From NCBI RefSeq assembly GCF_014698115.1, contig NZ_JACJSJ010000007.1, positions 1 through 64,000 of the forward strand: a DNA stretch of 64,000 nt. The letters are read 5' to 3'. The notes under the pieces are model-generated. The model was given only the letters and a program-made list of their open reading frames with translations, searched no databases and was not told where the DNA came from. The translations under genes were made by a program, and so were the position numbers. Shown here one piece after another: positions 40,632 through 50,864 of the stretch. How positions within the stretch are numbered: position 1 is the first letter of the stretch; each line of letters opens with the position of its first letter. This stretch comes from Nostoc sp. FACHB-973. GTDB lineage: Bacteria; Cyanobacteriota; Cyanobacteriia; Cyanobacteriales; Nostocaceae.

Positions 40632-42605
40632 CTACGCGCCTTCCCGTAACTTATCCAACACGCTTCTATCTTCTAAGGTTGAAGTATCACCAGATACCTC
40701 TTGTCCCGCAGCCAGATTTCGCAATAATCGCCGCATAATCTTACCCGATCGCGTTTTGGGTAAAGCGTCGGTAAAACGAATTTCTCCGGGACGGGCGATG
40801 GCACCGATTTCTTTGACAACGTGTTGTTTGAGTTCTTTACTCAATTCTTCACTTCCCTGATAGGTGCCTTCTAATGTTACAAAAGCAACTACCTCTTCAC
40901 CTTTGAGTTCATCTGGCTTACCCACTACTGCTGCTTCTGCAACTGCTGGATGGGAAACTAAGGCTGATTCGACTTCCATTGTACCGAGTCGATGTCCTGA
41001 TACATTCAATACGTCATCGACGCGACCCATTACCCAGAAGTAACCATCTTCATCGCGTCTGGCACCATCACCAGCAAAGTAAGTGTAGTTACCATCTTTG
41101 GGGGGGATATGTTCCCAATAGGTGCGGCGGAAGCGTTCCGGATCGCCGTAGACTGTCCGCATCATTCCCGGCCAAGGATGGCGGACTGCTAAATAACCGC
41201 CTTCGTTGTTGGGTACGGTGTTTCCTTCTAAATCCACCACATCTGCGATAATTCCAGGGAAGGGAAGAGTCGCCGAACCTGGTTTAGTGGGAATTGCCCC
41301 TGGTAGCGGTGTAATCATGATACCGCCAGTTTCAGTTTGCCACCACGTGTCCACAATTGGACAGCGATCGCCACCAATTACTTTCTGATACCACATCCAA
41401 GCTTCTGGGTTAATCGGTTCGCCGACGGTTCCCAGCAACCGCAATGAAGACAAGTTTCGCGCCTTGGGATGGTGTTCGCCCATCTTAATAAATGCCCGAA
41501 TTGCCGTAGGTGCAGTATAAAAAATATTGACACCGTATTTTTCAATCACATCCCAGAAACACCCAGGATTAGAAGCACGGGGCGCACCTTCATACATCAC
41601 CGTTGTTGCACCGTTGGAAAGGGGACCATAGACGATGTAGCTATGTCCAGTAATCCAACCTACATCGGCGGTACACCAGTATACATCTGTATCTTGGAGG
41701 TCAAAGATCCACTTAGTGGTCATGTGGGTATACAAATTATAGCCAGCAGTTGTATGCACCACGCCTTTGGGTTTACCTGTACTCCCAGAAGTGTAGAGGA
41801 CAAACAACATATCTTCGCTTTCCATTGGTTCGGCGGGACAATCAGCCGATGCAGTTTTTTGTAAATCATGCCACCAATGATCGCGTCCCCCCAACTGCAT
41901 ATAAGTTTCTTGTCCGGTGCGCTTGACAACCAGGACATTTTCGACACTGGGAACAGCACCATCAGCTAAGGCTTTATCTACCTGTTCCTTGAGGGGAACG
42001 ATCGCATCTTTGCGCCAACCACCATCAGCAGTAATTACTAACTTGGCTTTCGCATCAATTAAGCGATCGCGTAAAGCTTCGGCACTAAAACCACCAAATA
42101 CCACACTGTGGGGTGCGCCAATTCTTGCACAGGCTAACATGGCGATGGCGGCTTCCGGAATCATTGGCATATAAATACCAACGCGATCGCCTTTTTGTAC
42201 GCCCAGTTGCTTCAACACATTGGCAAACTGGCAAACTTCCCGATGCAGTTGGGCATAGGTGAGGGTACGCGAGTCTCCTGGTTCTCCTTCCCAAATCAGT
42301 GCTGCTTTATTTTTGCGCCAAGTAGTGAGGTGTCTGTCAAGGCAGTTGTAAGAAATATTAATCTTACCGCCAACAAACCACTTAGCAAAAGGCGGTTGCC
42401 AATCTAGCACAGTATCCCACTTTTGGAACCATGTTAATTCCGTTGTCGCCAAATCTGCCCAAAATTGCTGCGGATCGGCTTTGGCTTTGTCGTAAAGTCG
42501 CTGATAGTCTTCTAGACTCTTTATATGAGCGTTTTGCGAAAACTCAGAACTAGGATGGAAAAGGCGATTCTCTTGTAGGATTGATTCTATGGTTGGTTGA
42601 GACAT
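40632..42605 (-). CDS. acs: acetyl-CoA synthetase (AMP-forming)
   Basis: A 657-residue enzyme activating acetate to acetyl-CoA through acetyl-AMP. The family signature is visible: P-loop-like [15 protein letters not shown] (near 275), [16 protein letters not shown] (near 420), the A8 hinge [16 protein letters not shown] (near 530) and the acetylatable Lys in [14 protein letters not shown] (near 615). Full length for the family (about 650). It supplies cytosolic acetyl-CoA from acetate. It is probably regulated by lysine acetylation as in other bacteria, though no Gcn5-type acetylase is seen here. A decayed duplicate of its 3' end lies about 0.8 kb downstream. Confidence 0.97.
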   Translation of the reverse strand: MSQPTIESILQENRLFHPSSEFSQNAHIKSLEDYQRLYDKAKADPQQFWADLATTELTWFQKWDTVLDWQPPFAKWFVGGKINISYNCLDRHLTTWRKNKAALIWEGEPGDSRTLTYAQLHREVCQFANVLKQLGVQKGDRVGIYMPMIPEAAIAMLACARIGAPHSVVFGGFSAEALRDRLIDAKAKLVITADGGWRKDAIVPLKEQVDKALADGAVPSVENVLVVKRTGQETYMQLGGRDHWWHDLQKTASADCPAEPMESEDMLFVLYTSGSTGKPKGVVHTTAGYNLYTHMTTKWIFDLQDTDVYWCTADVGWITGHSYIVYGPLSNGATTVMYEGAPRASNPGCFWDVIEKYGVNIFYTAPTAIRAFIKMGEHHPKARNLSSLRLLGTVGEPINPEAWMWYQKVIGGDRCPIVDTWWQTETGGIMITPLPGAIPTKPGSATLPFPGIIADVVDLEGNTVPNNEGGYLAVRHPWPGMMRTVYGDPERFRRTYWEHIPPKDGNYTYFAGDGARRDEDGYFWVMGRVDDVLNVSGHRLGTMEVESALVSHPAVAEAAVVGKPDELKGEEVVAFVTLEGTYQGSEELSKELKQHVVKEIGAIARPGEIRFTDALPKTRSGKIMRRLLRNLAAGQEVSGDTSTLEDRSVLDKLREGA

Positions 42606-42694
42606 AGTTTATGAGCGCAATCGCTATTGTTACCTAAAAACTATTCTTAGCCCAGTTACGGTGTACCGTGTTTAGATTTTCGTTAAGCGTCATT

Positions 42695-42803
42695 AGTGAT
42701 TAGTGATTAGTCATTGGTTATTTCTCCCCCTGCCTCCCCTGCCTCCCCTGCCTCCCCTGCCTCCCCTGCCTCCCCACTCCCCACTCCCCACTCCCCACTC
42801 CCC
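42695..42803. repeat. composite STRR block before a start codon
   Basis: TTAGTGA heptamers (about 42695-42715), then CCTGCCTCC 9-mers (about five), then CCCCACT heptamers to 42803. The next gene's ATG is at 42806, so this block forms its leader. Confidence 0.85.
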
Positions 42804-42805
42804 AT

Positions 42806-43453
42806 ATGCCACTTATTCTCGAAGCCAGTAGCCTATCTCTCAACGATGTTCATCGCTTTCTCAAAGTAGAAAAGCGTTTAAATGGTTCATTTACAGACTT
42901 GTTAAGTCTAGAACCACTCTCTGAGTTTGAACACCAGGATTTATTGCGAATCAGAAATGACTTTGATCGTTACTTAAGCGCAGGGAAAATTTCTGAAGGG
43001 TTGGTTAAATTTTTGACTATTGCGCCATTAATGCGGTTAGCAGGATTTTATGATGTGCCGATTCGGTTGACAATGGAAGATAGCGTTGCGATCGCTGTGG
43101 AAGATGAAGATAAAAAAATCACCGGACGGATGGATATTTTAGCAATCAATAATCCTCAAAGTAATATTGCACCGCCATTTTGGATTTTAGTAATTGAAAC
43201 GAAAAATAGTGCTATTAATTTGAGTGAAGGTTTACCTCAATTGCTCACTTATGCTTTTAAAAGTTTAGGAGAACAACCATCTGTTTGGGGTTTGGTAACT
43301 AACGGACAGCTTTATCAATTTGTTTATTTAAGACGGGAACAACAGCCGATTTATCAATTAATGCCATTATTAAATCTCAATGAATCTGCCGGGGCAATTG
43401 AGTTATTACAAGTTCTTAAAAGCATCTGCCAGTTAGTAAATTTTCAGAAATAA
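42806..43453 (+). CDS. type I restriction R-subunit-like nuclease domain protein
   Basis: A 215-residue protein with a PD-(D/E)xK nuclease-like core as in the HsdR N-terminal domain: GRMDILAIN (D near 114), then PFWILVIETKN (E-x-K near 133) and LSEGLPQLLTYAFKSLG with the helix Q. It consists only of the nuclease domain, without the helicase half of HsdR. Such stand-alone forms are frequent in cyanobacteria and are usually not part of a complete restriction system; no hsdM/hsdS is nearby. There is no ribosome site, because the STRR block abuts the start codon. The Uma2 gene follows 28 bp downstream, so the two nuclease-fold genes are probably co-transcribed. Confidence 0.78.
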   Translation: MPLILEASSLSLNDVHRFLKVEKRLNGSFTDLLSLEPLSEFEHQDLLRIRNDFDRYLSAGKISEGLVKFLTIAPLMRLAGFYDVPIRLTMEDSVAIAVEDEDKKITGRMDILAINNPQSNIAPPFWILVIETKNSAINLSEGLPQLLTYAFKSLGEQPSVWGLVTNGQLYQFVYLRREQQPIYQLMPLLNLNESAGAIELLQVLKSICQLVNFQK

Positions 43454-43481
43454 TGAATGTATAATTGCGGGGCGATCGCTT

Positions 43482-44231
43482 ATGTCTGAACCTGCTACCT
43501 TAGAAGTCATCTCTGATGATACTTTAGAAGATCAAGTTATTTTCCCTCCTGGCGATATACTGAGTGACGAACCACCCTTGGAAAGTGACCTACACCGAGA
43601 CCAAATCGATTTGCTGATTCGCCTACTGAAATTCTGGTGGCGAGAAAGGCAAGATTTTTATGCTTCTGGCAATTTGACAATTTATTACAGTCCTAACCAG
43701 AAAAAATCAGAATACTTCCGAGGCCCAGACTTTTTTGTAGTTTTGGGAACCGAGAAAAAAGACCGTAAAAGCTGGGTAGTTTGGCAAGAAGACGGCAAAT
43801 ATCCAAATGTGATTGTGGAGATTTTGTCGAATTCAACAGCAGCAGTTGACAAAGGCTTCAAAATACAAGTTTACCAAGATACTTTCCGTACACCCGATTA
43901 TTTCTGGTTCGATCCGATAACAATGGAATTTCAGGGATTTCATTTAGTAGATGGCAAGTATCAAGAAATTCAACCCACCACTGATGGACGTTTATGGAGT
44001 CAGCAGTTAGAACTTTACTTGGGAGTTTATGAAGGTAAATTAAGATTCTTTACTACTGAAAATCAAATGATACCATCATCTGAAGAACTAGCCCAACAAG
44101 AAAGCTTACGTGCCCAACAAGAAAGCTTACGTGCCCAACAAGCAGAAGAACGTGCCCAACAAGCAGAACAAGAAATTGCTAGACTGCGTGAACTTTTGCG
44201 TACACAGGGCATTAACCCTGATAATATTTGA
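43482..44231 (+). CDS. Uma2-family (DUF820) protein with coiled-coil tail
   Basis: A 249-residue Uma2 protein of a different subgroup from the two others here. The core is YFRGPDFFVVLGTEKKDRKSW split with KYPNVIVEILSNSTAAVDKG, then FKIQVYQDTFRTPDYFWFDP, matching the DUF820 endonuclease-like fold. The C-terminal tail has a short repeat AQQESLR-AQQESLR-AQQAEER-AQQAEQE (at DNA level two 21-bp units), then LRELLRTQGINPDNI. Repeats of this kind in Uma2 tails vary in number between paralogues. It follows the HsdR-N-like gene in the same direction. Confidence 0.85.
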   Translation: MSEPATLEVISDDTLEDQVIFPPGDILSDEPPLESDLHRDQIDLLIRLLKFWWRERQDFYASGNLTIYYSPNQKKSEYFRGPDFFVVLGTEKKDRKSWVVWQEDGKYPNVIVEILSNSTAAVDKGFKIQVYQDTFRTPDYFWFDPITMEFQGFHLVDGKYQEIQPTTDGRLWSQQLELYLGVYEGKLRFFTTENQMIPSSEELAQQESLRAQQESLRAQQAEERAQQAEQEIARLRELLRTQGINPDNI

Positions 44232-44531
44232 TCGCGATCAAATTCACATAGACACTTTACAGTTAAAATTAGATATAAATTTGTTGAAACAGTGAACAGC
44301 GAACAGTCAGCTAAGACCTATCAAAGGGGACTTAGAGGATGTTTGAAAAGTGCTAGCTGATGTATCCAAAACTTTAGATCCTCCTTAAGAAGGATGACCT
44401 TGAGAAGTTTATTCCCCGCTTTTTATGCGAGAGAATATAGATACAACTCTACACTTGACAAAGATACTCTTATACCCAAAGTGCAAAACTGACTATTGGT
44501 AACTGAGTAAGTGTTAAAAAAGCGTTAGTAT
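44232..44531. other. intergenic, nothing recognised
   Basis: About 300 bp. A weak hairpin surrounds CCTCCTTAAGAAGG near 44382. No gene or known repeat was identified. Confidence 0.4.
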
Positions 44532-45242
44532 GTGAAAGTAGGGCATCGTTTGCAAGCAAAAGAGATTAAGGATAAATTAAAATCCCTCATCGAGCAAGCT
44601 TCCTCGATAGATCCTAATTTAGCGAGAAGATTAGATGAAATCAACCGTTGGGTAAAGAATATCAAACCGGGTTCCCTCACGGCTAAACCTTTTGTCCTTG
44701 CTTTTCTCCTAGAAGTAATTACCGATTCGACAATTTGGCTGATCATAAAATCCTCACATTCGGAAGAAGAACGAAAAGCAAAATTTGAGCAAATGACACC
44801 CATTGAGAGATATTGGTATGGTTACCTTTTTCCGAAATGGATTAATGCAAATGATTCCAAATTTTATATTTGGAAACAAAAATTGATGGCAGGTGAATTT
44901 AATCAGGGTGATGATGATATTATTAGAAATATAGCCCAAGATATTGTTCAGCGAGAAGGTAGTTTTTGGCAGCGTTATATTGCCGACCTTTCGATGGCAA
45001 CGGATTTAATTGTTAGTAGTCGTAACAATCAACCACTCTGCATTCAAATAACCAGTGTCAGTGAAGAACTTAATCAACAAAAGTACCAAGCTTGGCAAAA
45101 TACACTGCGATCGTGGGAAATAGAGAGAGGACTGTTCCTAAGTTACAACCCCAAGGATGCTAATTTTGTGAACCAGTTAGTCAATGTGGCGCTGTATAAC
45201 AGTGATTATCTTTCTGGTGGGAAATATTTAAAATTTTCCTGA
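44532..45242 (+). CDS. protein of unknown function with possible nuclease-like fold
   Basis: A 236-residue soluble protein starting at GTG. The N-terminal half is helical (AKEIKDKLKSLIEQASSIDP, ARRLDEINRWVKNIKPGSL), and a Trp/Tyr-rich middle follows (IERYWYGYLFPKWINANDS). The C-terminal part has the strand pattern DLIVSSRNNQPLCIQITSVS, then QQKYQAWQNTLRSWEIERGL. The D-x18-Q-x-T spacing recalls a degenerate PD-(D/E)xK core, but the motif is incomplete and this is only a suggestion. The genes on either side are nuclease-like or unknown. No clear ribosome site. Confidence 0.6.
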   Translation: MKVGHRLQAKEIKDKLKSLIEQASSIDPNLARRLDEINRWVKNIKPGSLTAKPFVLAFLLEVITDSTIWLIIKSSHSEEERKAKFEQMTPIERYWYGYLFPKWINANDSKFYIWKQKLMAGEFNQGDDDIIRNIAQDIVQREGSFWQRYIADLSMATDLIVSSRNNQPLCIQITSVSEELNQQKYQAWQNTLRSWEIERGLFLSYNPKDANFVNQLVNVALYNSDYLSGGKYLKFS

Positions 45243-45311
45243 TCATCTCCGGATTCTAATGTACAAGATTTGTATTCTAGCCTACATACTTACCTGCTCA
45301 TTACAGCTTTT

Positions 45312-45752
45312 ATGGCTAACAAAAGAGAAACTCACACCTGCAACAATGTAAATAATTTTGCCCAAGCTTTAGCAACAGCCAGACAAATGCAGCAGAACTG
45401 GTTAACTTACGGGGTTGATTTTATCAATTTTTATGTTGAAGATGCAGATGGAGACTGGTTAGAAACCTGGGGAAATGACGAAATATTAGGTAATTCTCGA
45501 TTAGATGCTATCAAAGAATTTTTGGTAAGTGATGATAATGTAGCTGTAAAAGTAAGGCAGTATTTAAAAGAGCGATCGCTGTTTGATTTTGCAGTAAGTT
45601 TAGAAGAATATTGGAGAAGTCCTGAAGTAGATGATAGGTTATCTGCTGTGAGAAATCTATTAGCTGGTGGTGCAAATATTGATGATGCGGATAGTATCAG
45701 ATTAATGGATTTAGCAAATAGTCTGCTGGTAAAGTTGGCAGATATTTTGTGA
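45312..45752 (+). CDS. small acidic protein of unknown function
   Basis: A 146-residue acidic, helical protein beginning MANKRETHTCNNVNNFAQAL. Other stretches are DFINFYVEDADGDWLETWG and LFDFAVSLEEYWRSPEVDDR. ATG at 45312 is chosen; the 14-residue extension to 45270 is hydrophobic and lacks homology-like character. I do not recognise a family. It follows the 236-aa gene in the same direction, about 70 bp away. Confidence 0.55.
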   Translation: MANKRETHTCNNVNNFAQALATARQMQQNWLTYGVDFINFYVEDADGDWLETWGNDEILGNSRLDAIKEFLVSDDNVAVKVRQYLKERSLFDFAVSLEEYWRSPEVDDRLSAVRNLLAGGANIDDADSIRLMDLANSLLVKLADIL

Positions 45753-45891
45753 AATTTTGAATTACACGGAGAACCCCTCCCCAAAGCATCGGGGAGGGGA
45801 GACAAAGCCTAGCTTTGGCTCTTTGGGGTGCAATGACTACTATAGGAATCATAACTAATTATCTGAACTTGATATAGTATTTCTCGTTTTA

Positions 45892-45919
45892 GTAGGGTAG
45901 CACAGCTGTGCTACCCTAC
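45892..45919. repeat. 28-bp perfect palindrome
   Basis: GTAGGGTAGCACAG and its complement, between convergent genes. Shares the CACAGCTGTG core with the palindrome at 24963-24988. Confidence 0.9.
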
Positions 45920-45948
45920 GAGGATCTATTTTTTCTGTATCGTAACTG

Positions 45949-46422
45949 TTAATCACTGTCTCCATAAAAATCTTCATTTAATAATTGTTCAATAAGAAAA
46001 GGACAATCCAAAGGATATTCTGCTTCCCCAGGTTTTCTAACTCCTAATTTAGCGTTTTTACTTTCTTTAATTGCCAGTTTGCGAGCATCAGCATAGGCTT
46101 GAGAAATAACCTCAGTAATATAATTTTTAAAAGAAGGATTTTCTTCCAAATCCTTTTTTACTCGAAAACGATGTTCTGTCACAGAACTATACCAGCTTCC
46201 TTTCATCATCTCAGAAGCATCAGATTGAACGGTCAACTTGAGTAAATGAGCAATCAAGATTGTTAAATTACTAATAAACGACCGTTTTTCTGACTTTCCC
46301 ATGTCTTCTAATTCTAAAAGTAAATGCTCCCAGTCTATATCATTAAAACGATGTTCTTTAATTTGCTCAATAATACTTTCTCGCCAAAGATTAAAATCTT
46401 GATCGTACAGTTGATTGTTCAT
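45949..46422 (-). CDS. DUF29-family protein
   Basis: A 157-residue DUF29 protein, recognised by LYDQDFNLWRESIIEQIKEH, DWEHLLLELEDMGKSEKRSF, the helical LTILIAHLLKLTVQSD and a C-terminal YPLDCPFLIEQLLNEDFY. The family is abundant in cyanobacteria, usually in many copies, often near other small accessory genes. Its molecular function is not established. It is helical, soluble and probably cytoplasmic. Its start has no strong ribosome site. Confidence 0.88.
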   Translation of the reverse strand: MNNQLYDQDFNLWRESIIEQIKEHRFNDIDWEHLLLELEDMGKSEKRSFISNLTILIAHLLKLTVQSDASEMMKGSWYSSVTEHRFRVKKDLEENPSFKNYITEVISQAYADARKLAIKESKNAKLGVRKPGEAEYPLDCPFLIEQLLNEDFYGDSD

Positions 46423-46531
46423 ATATAGTAATCAGCCTTAATTTATAAATTAGTAGTGTAGAGAGAAGATTTGTTTGTCACTCATAAGAGGACTACCATA
46501 GCATGGAATTTTTTGGTCATCTGGAAATTGT

Positions 46532-46618
46532 TATAGTACACCTGTAGGGGCACGGCAGTGCCGTGCCCCTACACCTGGCGATATCATGTTGTACCCCATC
46601 TGAATGGGAACCGCTATA
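46532..46618 (-). mobile_element. MITE-like palindromic element, reverse copy
   Basis: Read on the minus strand it starts TATAGCGGTTCCCATTC, runs through GGGGTACAACATGATA and a palindrome (46544-46572), and ends GTGTACTATA. It therefore parallels the element at 38729-38836 in reverse orientation. Confidence 0.65.
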
Positions 46619-46696
46619 TTTAGTCTAAATAATATAATTTTAGCGCTAATTTCCAAAATTTTCTGGGTTTAGGGTGATTCCCTGGCAATTCAAACT

Positions 46697-46724
46697 GTAG
46701 GGGCGTACAGCTGTACGCCCCTAC
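46697..46724. repeat. 28-bp perfect palindrome
   Basis: GTAGGGGCGTACAG and its exact complement, a member of the GTAGGGGC...GCCCCTAC family without visible TATAG ends. Confidence 0.9.
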
Positions 46725-46764
46725 ATTGATCTAATCGATATGAACTGCGATCGCATTACCCTAT

Positions 46765-47202
46765 TTAATTTTGAGAGTAAGGGTGATTGAAGGCTTCCCA
46801 AGCAGCTTTGGCAGCTTTTTGCAGGCGAAAATTGAATTCTACTACATCTTTCATCATCAAGTGCCAATTTCTCTGGGCTTCGTCTTGAATTACCGCCCAA
46901 GCATTTTCTATATTAACGCGATCGCGCTCCATAACTTTCCTTCCTTCAATCAATTCTCTTGCTCGACGCACAGCATTTAAATAGGTTTCGCGGGTAACAG
47001 TACCTGCTGAATCAGCTTCAGCTTGGGCGCGTCTTTTTAGTGCCTCAATCAGCGCTTTGGTTTCGCGCTTTACTTCATCACTTTCATCAGCCATTTCAAC
47101 TTCCACTAATTCCTCAGTTTGAGAACTAATTTCTACAATTACTGTCGATTCAGTAGATTCAATAAATGTCGCTTCAATGGATTCGATGTTGTTAGAATTC
47201 AT
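46765..47202 (-). CDS. acidic helical protein of unknown function
   Basis: A 145-residue protein. The N-terminal 45 residues are Glu/Ser/Thr-rich (IESIEATFIESTESTVIVEI) and look disordered. The rest is charged helix: SDEVKRETKALIEALKRRAQ, ETYLNAVRRARELIEGRKVM, KDVVEFNFRLQKAAKAAWEA. AGGA lies about nine bases before ATG. It may be a small coiled-coil adaptor. I do not recognise a family. It lies 118 bp upstream of htpX in the same direction; a link to that protease is not shown. Confidence 0.65.
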   Translation of the reverse strand: MNSNNIESIEATFIESTESTVIVEISSQTEELVEVEMADESDEVKRETKALIEALKRRAQAEADSAGTVTRETYLNAVRRARELIEGRKVMERDRVNIENAWAVIQDEAQRNWHLMMKDVVEFNFRLQKAAKAAWEAFNHPYSQN

Positions 47203-47320
47203 ACTTAAAACATCCTGAATTACAAACTTTACTTATCGATGAAAAATGCACCCTGTAAAGCGTTATTTATTAGTCATTCTCGATTTTGAAAATCACTAAT
47301 GACTAATAACAAAGGACTAA

Positions 47321-48187
47321 TTAAGCTTTTGTTGTCAGTTGTTGCTCTAATTTCAGCAATGCTGCAACTCGTGCTTCTGTAGCAGGATGACTGGAGAATA
47401 AGTTACCTAAAAATTGTCCAGAGATGGAATTGATAATTAATAATGGCTCAAAAGCTGGATTGGTATTTAAAGGCATCTGCTTTGCTGTAGCTTCTAGCCT
47501 TTGTAGCGCCCTAGCTAAAGCGCGGGGATTAGCAGTTAATTTAGCAGAACCAGCATCAGCGGAGAATTCTCTTGTGCGTGAAATTGCCAGCTGAATGATT
47601 GTTGCAGCTAATGGTGCAAGCATTACTGTTAATAAAATACCCAAAGGATTTCCACCTCTGTTGTCATTTCGTGAACCACCGCCAAACCAAAGGCTATAAC
47701 TCACCATTTGCGCTAGGAAGGAAATGGCACCAGCTACTGTAGCAGCAACCGCTTGTGTGAGGGTATCACGATTAATAATGTGGGTGAGTTCGTGGGCGAT
47801 AACGCCTTCGAGTTCGTCTTCTGGTAATATATTCAAAATGCCTTCAGTAACAGCAACAGCAGCGTGTTCTGGATCGCGCCCTGTAGCGAAGGCGTTAGCA
47901 GTTTGACTAGGAACAATATAAACTCTCGGTGTAGGAATATTAGCACGACGAGATAACTTTTCCACTATTCGATAAAGTCCCGGTGCTTCCCTTTCACTGA
48001 CAGGTTGTGCCTGATATACTGCAAGGGCAATTTTATCTGATTGATACCAAGAAAACAGGTTTGTTACTGCTGCTAAGCCGATTCCAATAATCAAGCCACT
48101 ACTACCACCAATTACCCAGTAACTAATTGCTATCAAAAGACCACTTAGTGCAGCTAGCAAAGCAGCTGTTTTGAATTGATTTCCCAT
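47321..48187 (-). CDS. htpX: HtpX-type membrane zinc metalloprotease (M48)
   Basis: A 288-residue M48 peptidase of membrane-protein quality control. Two N-terminal helices (about 8-25 and 30-48) are followed by the zinc motif IAHELTHIINRD (H132, E133, H136) and two more hydrophobic stretches (about 145-165 and 185-205). The third zinc ligand lies in the ISRTREFSADAGSAKLT helix. The active site faces the cytoplasm. HtpX acts with FtsH on damaged membrane proteins in other bacteria. Normal family length. In this subfamily the TGRDPEHAAVAVTEGIL segment is typical. It is transcribed alone. Confidence 0.95.
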   Translation of the reverse strand: MGNQFKTAALLAALSGLLIAISYWVIGGSSGLIIGIGLAAVTNLFSWYQSDKIALAVYQAQPVSEREAPGLYRIVEKLSRRANIPTPRVYIVPSQTANAFATGRDPEHAAVAVTEGILNILPEDELEGVIAHELTHIINRDTLTQAVAATVAGAISFLAQMVSYSLWFGGGSRNDNRGGNPLGILLTVMLAPLAATIIQLAISRTREFSADAGSAKLTANPRALARALQRLEATAKQMPLNTNPAFEPLLIINSISGQFLGNLFSSHPATEARVAALLKLEQQLTTKA

Positions 48188-48722
<535 letters not shown>

Positions 48723-50813
48723 TCAATTATCAGAAAATGGTTTCAAACGAGCTGTAACTCTTAATTTACTTAGCCTCCGCACTAGGCGCAGAGCTTGTTG
48801 TTTATATAATGCTTTTGGTAGCCGTCCAGGCAAATTATCCATCAATTTTCTTGCTGTGCCGATGTTGCATCCTGAGATAATACTTATTTCGTTGGCACCG
48901 TCAAAAATCGCATCTTGAGCTAATGCTTTCTCGACCTCTACTTGCCAACTTCTCTTAAACATTTCGCCGCGTTCAATGCGCTGAAGGCTGTTACTATTCG
49001 CTAGAACAATGAGGCGATCGCCAACCGCAAGTTGTATATTATCAGAAGGCATTAATTTTACTGGCGATCGCTTGAGGCTTTGGTATAAAATTGGCACAAC
49101 TCCATAACCATAAGCAACCTCAGCCAAGAGCAATCCGTTGAGTGTATCACCAGCTTCAATCATATACTCGACTACCAAAATAGTTTGACTATCAAAGTTA
49201 AACAAGCTGAGAATATTTTCTCCAAAAGCCGCAGCCGCAAAAACTTCTGCGGAAATAGCAGAAGTACAAATAACTTGAGCATAAGGAAATAACCGGGCGA
49301 CATTATCACGAAAATTTCGGTCGTAAGTCCGAATTACTACACGAGTTGTAGGACTCTGAGCATTTACCATCAAAGCGATTTCCAAATTTTCCATGTCATC
49401 GTCTGTAACTACAACGACACTTTTACTATTAGTGAGATTTACCTTGCCTAGAGCATCGGCAATACTATCATTAATTACTGGTATTTTGTGGAAAAAATCA
49501 GCGCCTAGTGCTGTGTTACTAATACCTACTAAAGGTTGTTTGAATTCTTGTAATAAAGCTGCAACTCGTTGACCGACTCGATTTAACCCAATCAGTACAA
49601 CATGATTTTTTAGGGGTATTAATAGCTGGGAATTCTTGAAAAACTGAAATCTTGAACTTAACAGGGCATCAGTGAGCAATGCATATAATACCCCAACAAA
49701 ACCTACACCCATTAAAGTTAGTCCAAGGCTAAATAATCGCAACCACCCTGGCATATGTTCAGCTTGCTCTGGTGGAGTTTTAAAATTAATACCGCCAAAT
49801 AAATCTCCGTATCCTCCTAAAAGTAAAACAGCAGTGCCATAAAAGGCTTCTATTATGTTACTTTCAGGATAATTTAAGATATAGATAACTGTTCCAAAAC
49901 ACCAAAGAAAAAGTACTGCCAGTCCGCAAATTGTTGCCACCCGTAAGCTTTGATAACTACGGAATTTTCGCCACAAATATGGAATTTTCTGTTTGAAATT
50001 ATTCCCTGCTCTGCCTAATACAATCTCTTGCCATAGTTGCTGCCAGTTATACTTAGGCTGATTAGCAACTTTTTTCAAACTCAGAAGCTGCTCTTTAACT
50101 TCAATATAAATAATAGTATCATCCGGATGTAATTTTGCTTCTGGCTCCCATTGATGAAATTCTTTAGGTAATAAAGATGAATCATTAGCATGATGTAATA
50201 CCCGACGATGTAGAGTATTGAGTTCGTATATATGTAGTTTGTTGCACCAATCATCATTCATTTGAATTTGATGCTTGACTACCCGAAATTGGTATTCTTC
50301 CAGTTGAAAATAGCCAAGATGCTCGTCTCCCAGGGCTGCAACAGCAAATCCAGAAGCAGAAATCTGATTCGGCTCAAAGGCAATAAAATTACCAAGAGTC
50401 TGACTTAAAAGTTGATTGAGATTTTGTTTATCAGAACGTACAACCAAGCGAACTTGAGGATTTAACAGCCGTGCGGCAAAGGCAGCTTCTATATTTACTC
50501 GTTCATTACCAGTGGCTAGAATTATAGTTCGGCATTGACTAATGTTTGCTTGTTCTAAAACACTAGCCTGACGGCAATCTCCAATGAATAAATTTTCTAA
50601 TAAATTTAATAAATTTGGTATCTGCAAATTTTTGGGTTGTTCTTGGTCGATCGCATTCACAACAACACCATATTCTTTGAGGATGGCAACACAATGCTGA
50701 CCCAAACTTCCTAGCCCGCAAACTAAAAACTGATCTAGTTTTGTTTGAGAATTTTCAACTGGCTGGTAATTACTTTCTGATGATGACACCATACTATACC
50801 GCTGATGGTACAC
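48723..50813 (-). CDS. potassium-channel-like protein with two RCK/TrkA domains
   Basis: A 696-residue membrane protein. The N-terminal Rossmann RCK domain starts at FLVCGLGSLGQHCVAILKEY (near 31), with GNERVNIEAAFAARLLNP. A membrane section (about 292-390) contains AVLFLWCFGTVIYILNYPES, a pore-loop-like TAVLLLGGYGDLFGG and a final helix FSLGLTLMGVGFVGVLYALL. The second RCK domain begins VVLIGLNRVGQRVAALLQEF (near 407), and a TrkA-C-like domain ends it. The filter-like GGYGD departs from the canonical TVGYG, so ion selectivity is uncertain. Two RCKs in one chain with only two to three membrane helices is the ligand-gated K+ channel (BK/CASTOR-like) style. Start ATG 50813; a later Met (residue 8) is possible. 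Confidence 0.88.
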   Translation of the reverse strand: MYHQRYSMVSSSESNYQPVENSQTKLDQFLVCGLGSLGQHCVAILKEYGVVVNAIDQEQPKNLQIPNLLNLLENLFIGDCRQASVLEQANISQCRTIILATGNERVNIEAAFAARLLNPQVRLVVRSDKQNLNQLLSQTLGNFIAFEPNQISASGFAVAALGDEHLGYFQLEEYQFRVVKHQIQMNDDWCNKLHIYELNTLHRRVLHHANDSSLLPKEFHQWEPEAKLHPDDTIIYIEVKEQLLSLKKVANQPKYNWQQLWQEIVLGRAGNNFKQKIPYLWRKFRSYQSLRVATICGLAVLFLWCFGTVIYILNYPESNIIEAFYGTAVLLLGGYGDLFGGINFKTPPEQAEHMPGWLRLFSLGLTLMGVGFVGVLYALLTDALLSSRFQFFKNSQLLIPLKNHVVLIGLNRVGQRVAALLQEFKQPLVGISNTALGADFFHKIPVINDSIADALGKVNLTNSKSVVVVTDDDMENLEIALMVNAQSPTTRVVIRTYDRNFRDNVARLFPYAQVICTSAISAEVFAAAAFGENILSLFNFDSQTILVVEYMIEAGDTLNGLLLAEVAYGYGVVPILYQSLKRSPVKLMPSDNIQLAVGDRLIVLANSNSLQRIERGEMFKRSWQVEVEKALAQDAIFDGANEISIISGCNIGTARKLMDNLPGRLPKALYKQQALRLVRRLSKLRVTARLKPFSDN

Positions 50814-50864
50814 GCTTTGCCGAGGCGTATCAGATATTGCTATTGTAAGCTTTTTCGTGCGTAG

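Larger units (their letters stand above)
46423..46764. other. intergenic with palindromic repeats
   Basis: Holds the MITE-like copy at 46532-46618 and an independent 28-bp palindrome at 46697-46724. No gene. Confidence 0.6.

Noticed and set aside
42695-42803. CRISPR-like appearance of tandem short repeats
   Set aside because: Units are 7-9 bp with no spacers and no cas genes; it is STRR. The 21-bp array at 24604 also lacks spacers.
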